Part shown: in pieces, positions 62,719 through 64,000 of the stretch | How positions within the stretch are numbered: position 1 is the first letter of the stretch | How the letters are laid out: each line of letters begins with the position of its first letter | Source: Bog-756 sp963831535 | GTDB taxonomy: Bacteria > Actinomycetota > Acidimicrobiia > Acidimicrobiales > RAAP-2 | Length of the DNA stretch: 64,000 bases | Reading direction: 5' to 3' | NCBI GenBank assembly: GCA_963831535.1 | Contig: CAWHQP010000010.1 | Location: forward strand, 310,001-374,000 | Made by a program: the position numbers and the translations under genes | Notes under the pieces: model-generated | What the model was told of the DNA's origin: nothing | Seen by the model: only the letters and a program-made list of their open reading frames with translations | Database searches by the model: none

Positions 62719-63900
62719 CTACACGTTGCGGGGAGTCGCAGACCATGGGGTGTCGTTAGGCAGCGACGGTTCCCGGGGTAGGCCGAGAACACGTTCTCCC
62801 ACGATGCTTCGAAGCACGTCGGATGTGCCGCCCTCAATCGTGTTTGCCTGGGCCCGAAGAAATCCTTTGACCAAGCCTGGCATTGCCATGTCGTCGGTGC
62901 GCCATGCGGTGGCTTGCGTAGAGCGCAGGCCGATCGCCGTCTCCTGCAGTCGTCGGTTGTAGGACGTCTGCATTAGCTTCGTAACAGTTGGGTCAGGCCC
63001 TGGCCTACCAAGCCGACGTGCTGCCGCAGCCCGGCCATTCGTCCAGCGGATGATGCGGCCCTCGGTGAACCGCCGGACAAGTTCATCACGCTGGTGGCCC
63101 GAAACTCCATCCGCCGAGGCGATCAGCTTGTCCACCCTGGATCCGCCGACGCTCCCCGAGCCCGCACCCTCGCCAGAGTGGATGAGGCGCTCGCTCGTGA
63201 GCGTGGTCTTGGCTGCGTTCCAGCCTGAGCCCTCTGGTCCGACGCGATCGCTATCCGACACGACAACGTCAGTCAAGAACACTTCGTTGAACTCCGCTTC
63301 GCCGGTCATTTGCACCAAAGGCCTTACCTCTATTCCTGGGGAGTGGAGGTCAACCAGAAAGTAGGTAATCCCCTGGTGCTTCGGCACGTCGGGATCAGTG
63401 CGGGCAAGGAGCATCCCGACAGAGGCAACATGGGCCAAGCTCGTCCACACCTTCTGTCCGTTGACGATCCAGTGATCACCATCTCGGACTGCTCGGGTTC
63501 CAAGGCTTGCGAGGTCGGACCCCGCCGATGGCTCGCTGAACAGCTGACACCAGATGTCTTCCCCCACAAAGGCGCGTCGGTAGTAGCGCGACCACTGGGC
63601 CTCCGTCCCGTGTTTCCTTAAGGTAGGTATCCCGAGACCGACAGCAAGGGGATTCGCTCCGAGGGCGCTCTTTGCACCTGCGTCTCGCAAGTCCTGATCA
63701 ACGAGTGCCTGGAGCGACCTCGCAGCACCTAGCCCGCCGTATCCAACTGGATGGTCAACAAAAGCCAAACCGGCGTCGAACTGTGCGCCGAGAAACTCCG
63801 AGAGCGACACGCTGCGCGGATCGACCCGGAGCAACTCCTTTACCCGCTCCTGTATCTCTGCCGGTCCTACTTCTTGAGACGTCGCTGGACCCGAACTCAT
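62719..63900 (-). CDS. Acyl-CoA dehydrogenase with Asp in the catalytic loop
   Basis: 393 residues. FAD motif CQLFSEPSAGSDLASLGTRA, then NGQKVWTSLAHVASVGMLLA. The C-terminal loop is EGGTSDVLRSIVGERVLGLP, so the usual Glu is Asp. The enzyme may be slower, act on another chain, or form a heteromer with the Glu-bearing paralogue at 60247. Its ATG overlaps the upstream ligase stop by 3 bases. Confidence 0.88.
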   Translation of the reverse strand: MSSGPATSQEVGPAEIQERVKELLRVDPRSVSLSEFLGAQFDAGLAFVDHPVGYGGLGAARSLQALVDQDLRDAGAKSALGANPLAVGLGIPTLRKHGTEAQWSRYYRRAFVGEDIWCQLFSEPSAGSDLASLGTRAVRDGDHWIVNGQKVWTSLAHVASVGMLLARTDPDVPKHQGITYFLVDLHSPGIEVRPLVQMTGEAEFNEVFLTDVVVSDSDRVGPEGSGWNAAKTTLTSERLIHSGEGAGSGSVGGSRVDKLIASADGVSGHQRDELVRRFTEGRIIRWTNGRAAAARRLGRPGPDPTVTKLMQTSYNRRLQETAIGLRSTQATAWRTDDMAMPGLVKGFLRAQANTIEGGTSDVLRSIVGERVLGLPREPSLPNDTPWSATPRNV

Positions 63901-64000
63901 CGGCTTAACCCGCTGGCTGCAGTATCACCGGCAGGCTGTTGACTCCACTGGCGCAGCACGGAAGGCTTGTCGATTTTCCCCGTCGGAGTGACTGGAAGAG
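63897..64000 (-). CDS. Acyl-CoA synthetase, C-terminal end (partial, runs off the window)
   Basis: The last 33 codons of an AMP-binding enzyme, LPVTPTGKIDKPSVLRQWSQ, with the conserved C-terminal Lys of the TGKIDK motif. The rest lies beyond 64000. Ends in an ATGA overlap with the acyl-CoA dehydrogenase. Confidence 0.7.
   Translation of the reverse strand, partial: LPVTPTGKIDKPSVLRQWSQQPAGDTAASGLSR

Overview
The window is high-GC chromosomal DNA from an actinomycete-like bacterium. F420/FMN-type oxidoreductases, an MMPL transporter, a YkcB-type membrane glycosyltransferase, GTG/TTG starts and many acyl-CoA dehydrogenases all point to Actinomycetota. An acidimicrobial lineage would fit, but the sequence alone does not prove it. 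No rRNA and no complete tRNA gene is visible.

Layout. (1) 1-6.6 kb: host-type single genes (UBP zinc finger, SRPBCC protein, PaaI-like thioesterase, cytochrome P450, GT39-type glycosyltransferase). Their intergenic gaps are crowded with CCTCAGC/GCTGAGG hairpins. (2) 7.0-10.5 kb: a probable conflict/defence operon. A small Trypco1-type (CU044_2847 family) protein precedes a trypsin-NB-ARC-TPR-SEC-C protein whose TPR part is split by two apparent frameshifts. An IS3-family element (10593-11890) sits beside it. (3) 11.9-37.0 kb: a genomic island that looks like a tandem accretion of related integrative elements. Two 44-bp copies of a tRNA-Arg(ACG) 3' half (25148 and 36072) bracket a 10.9-kb unit carrying a tyrosine integrase. 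AbiEi/AbiEii-like genes occur as a frameshifted copy (11.9-13.6 kb), an intact copy (25.5-27.2 kb) and a remnant (36.4 kb). Two modification-dependent HNH endonuclease genes are intact at 28.7-30.5 kb and present as fragments at 14.6 and 36.7 kb. A structured block ending in a palindrome recurs at 14.4, 28.6 and 36.6 kb. Cargo includes a metallophosphoesterase, an MMPL/cupin/epimerase/hydrolase/DUF4260 operon, a LuxR-type STAND regulator with a divergent MFS transporter, an HTH-PIN toxin-antitoxin pair and a TetR-hydrolase-permease cluster with its own palindromic operators. (4) 37.1-64.0 kb: a large acyl-CoA catabolic cluster. It holds acyl-CoA dehydrogenases, acyl-CoA ligases, CaiB-type CoA transferase, enoyl-CoA hydratases, MaoC dehydratases, thiolase, SDRs, an LLM oxidoreductase, a phosphotriesterase-type lactonase, an aldehyde dehydrogenase and a LIV-type ABC transporter. 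Four promoters in it share a 14-bp motif, TGAGCAYWTRCTWT, which suggests one regulon, probably under one of the two local TetR proteins.

Working together, the catabolic genes look like uptake (LivG, LivF, fused LivHM), CoA activation, and repeated dehydrogenation/hydration/thiolysis of a branched, cyclic or steroid-like acid. The substrate cannot be read from the sequence.

Caution: at least ten otherwise conserved genes carry single-base frameshifts, several of them in or next to short homopolymers. Many of these may be assembly errors rather than real lesions. They are annotated as full-length genes with the break stated.
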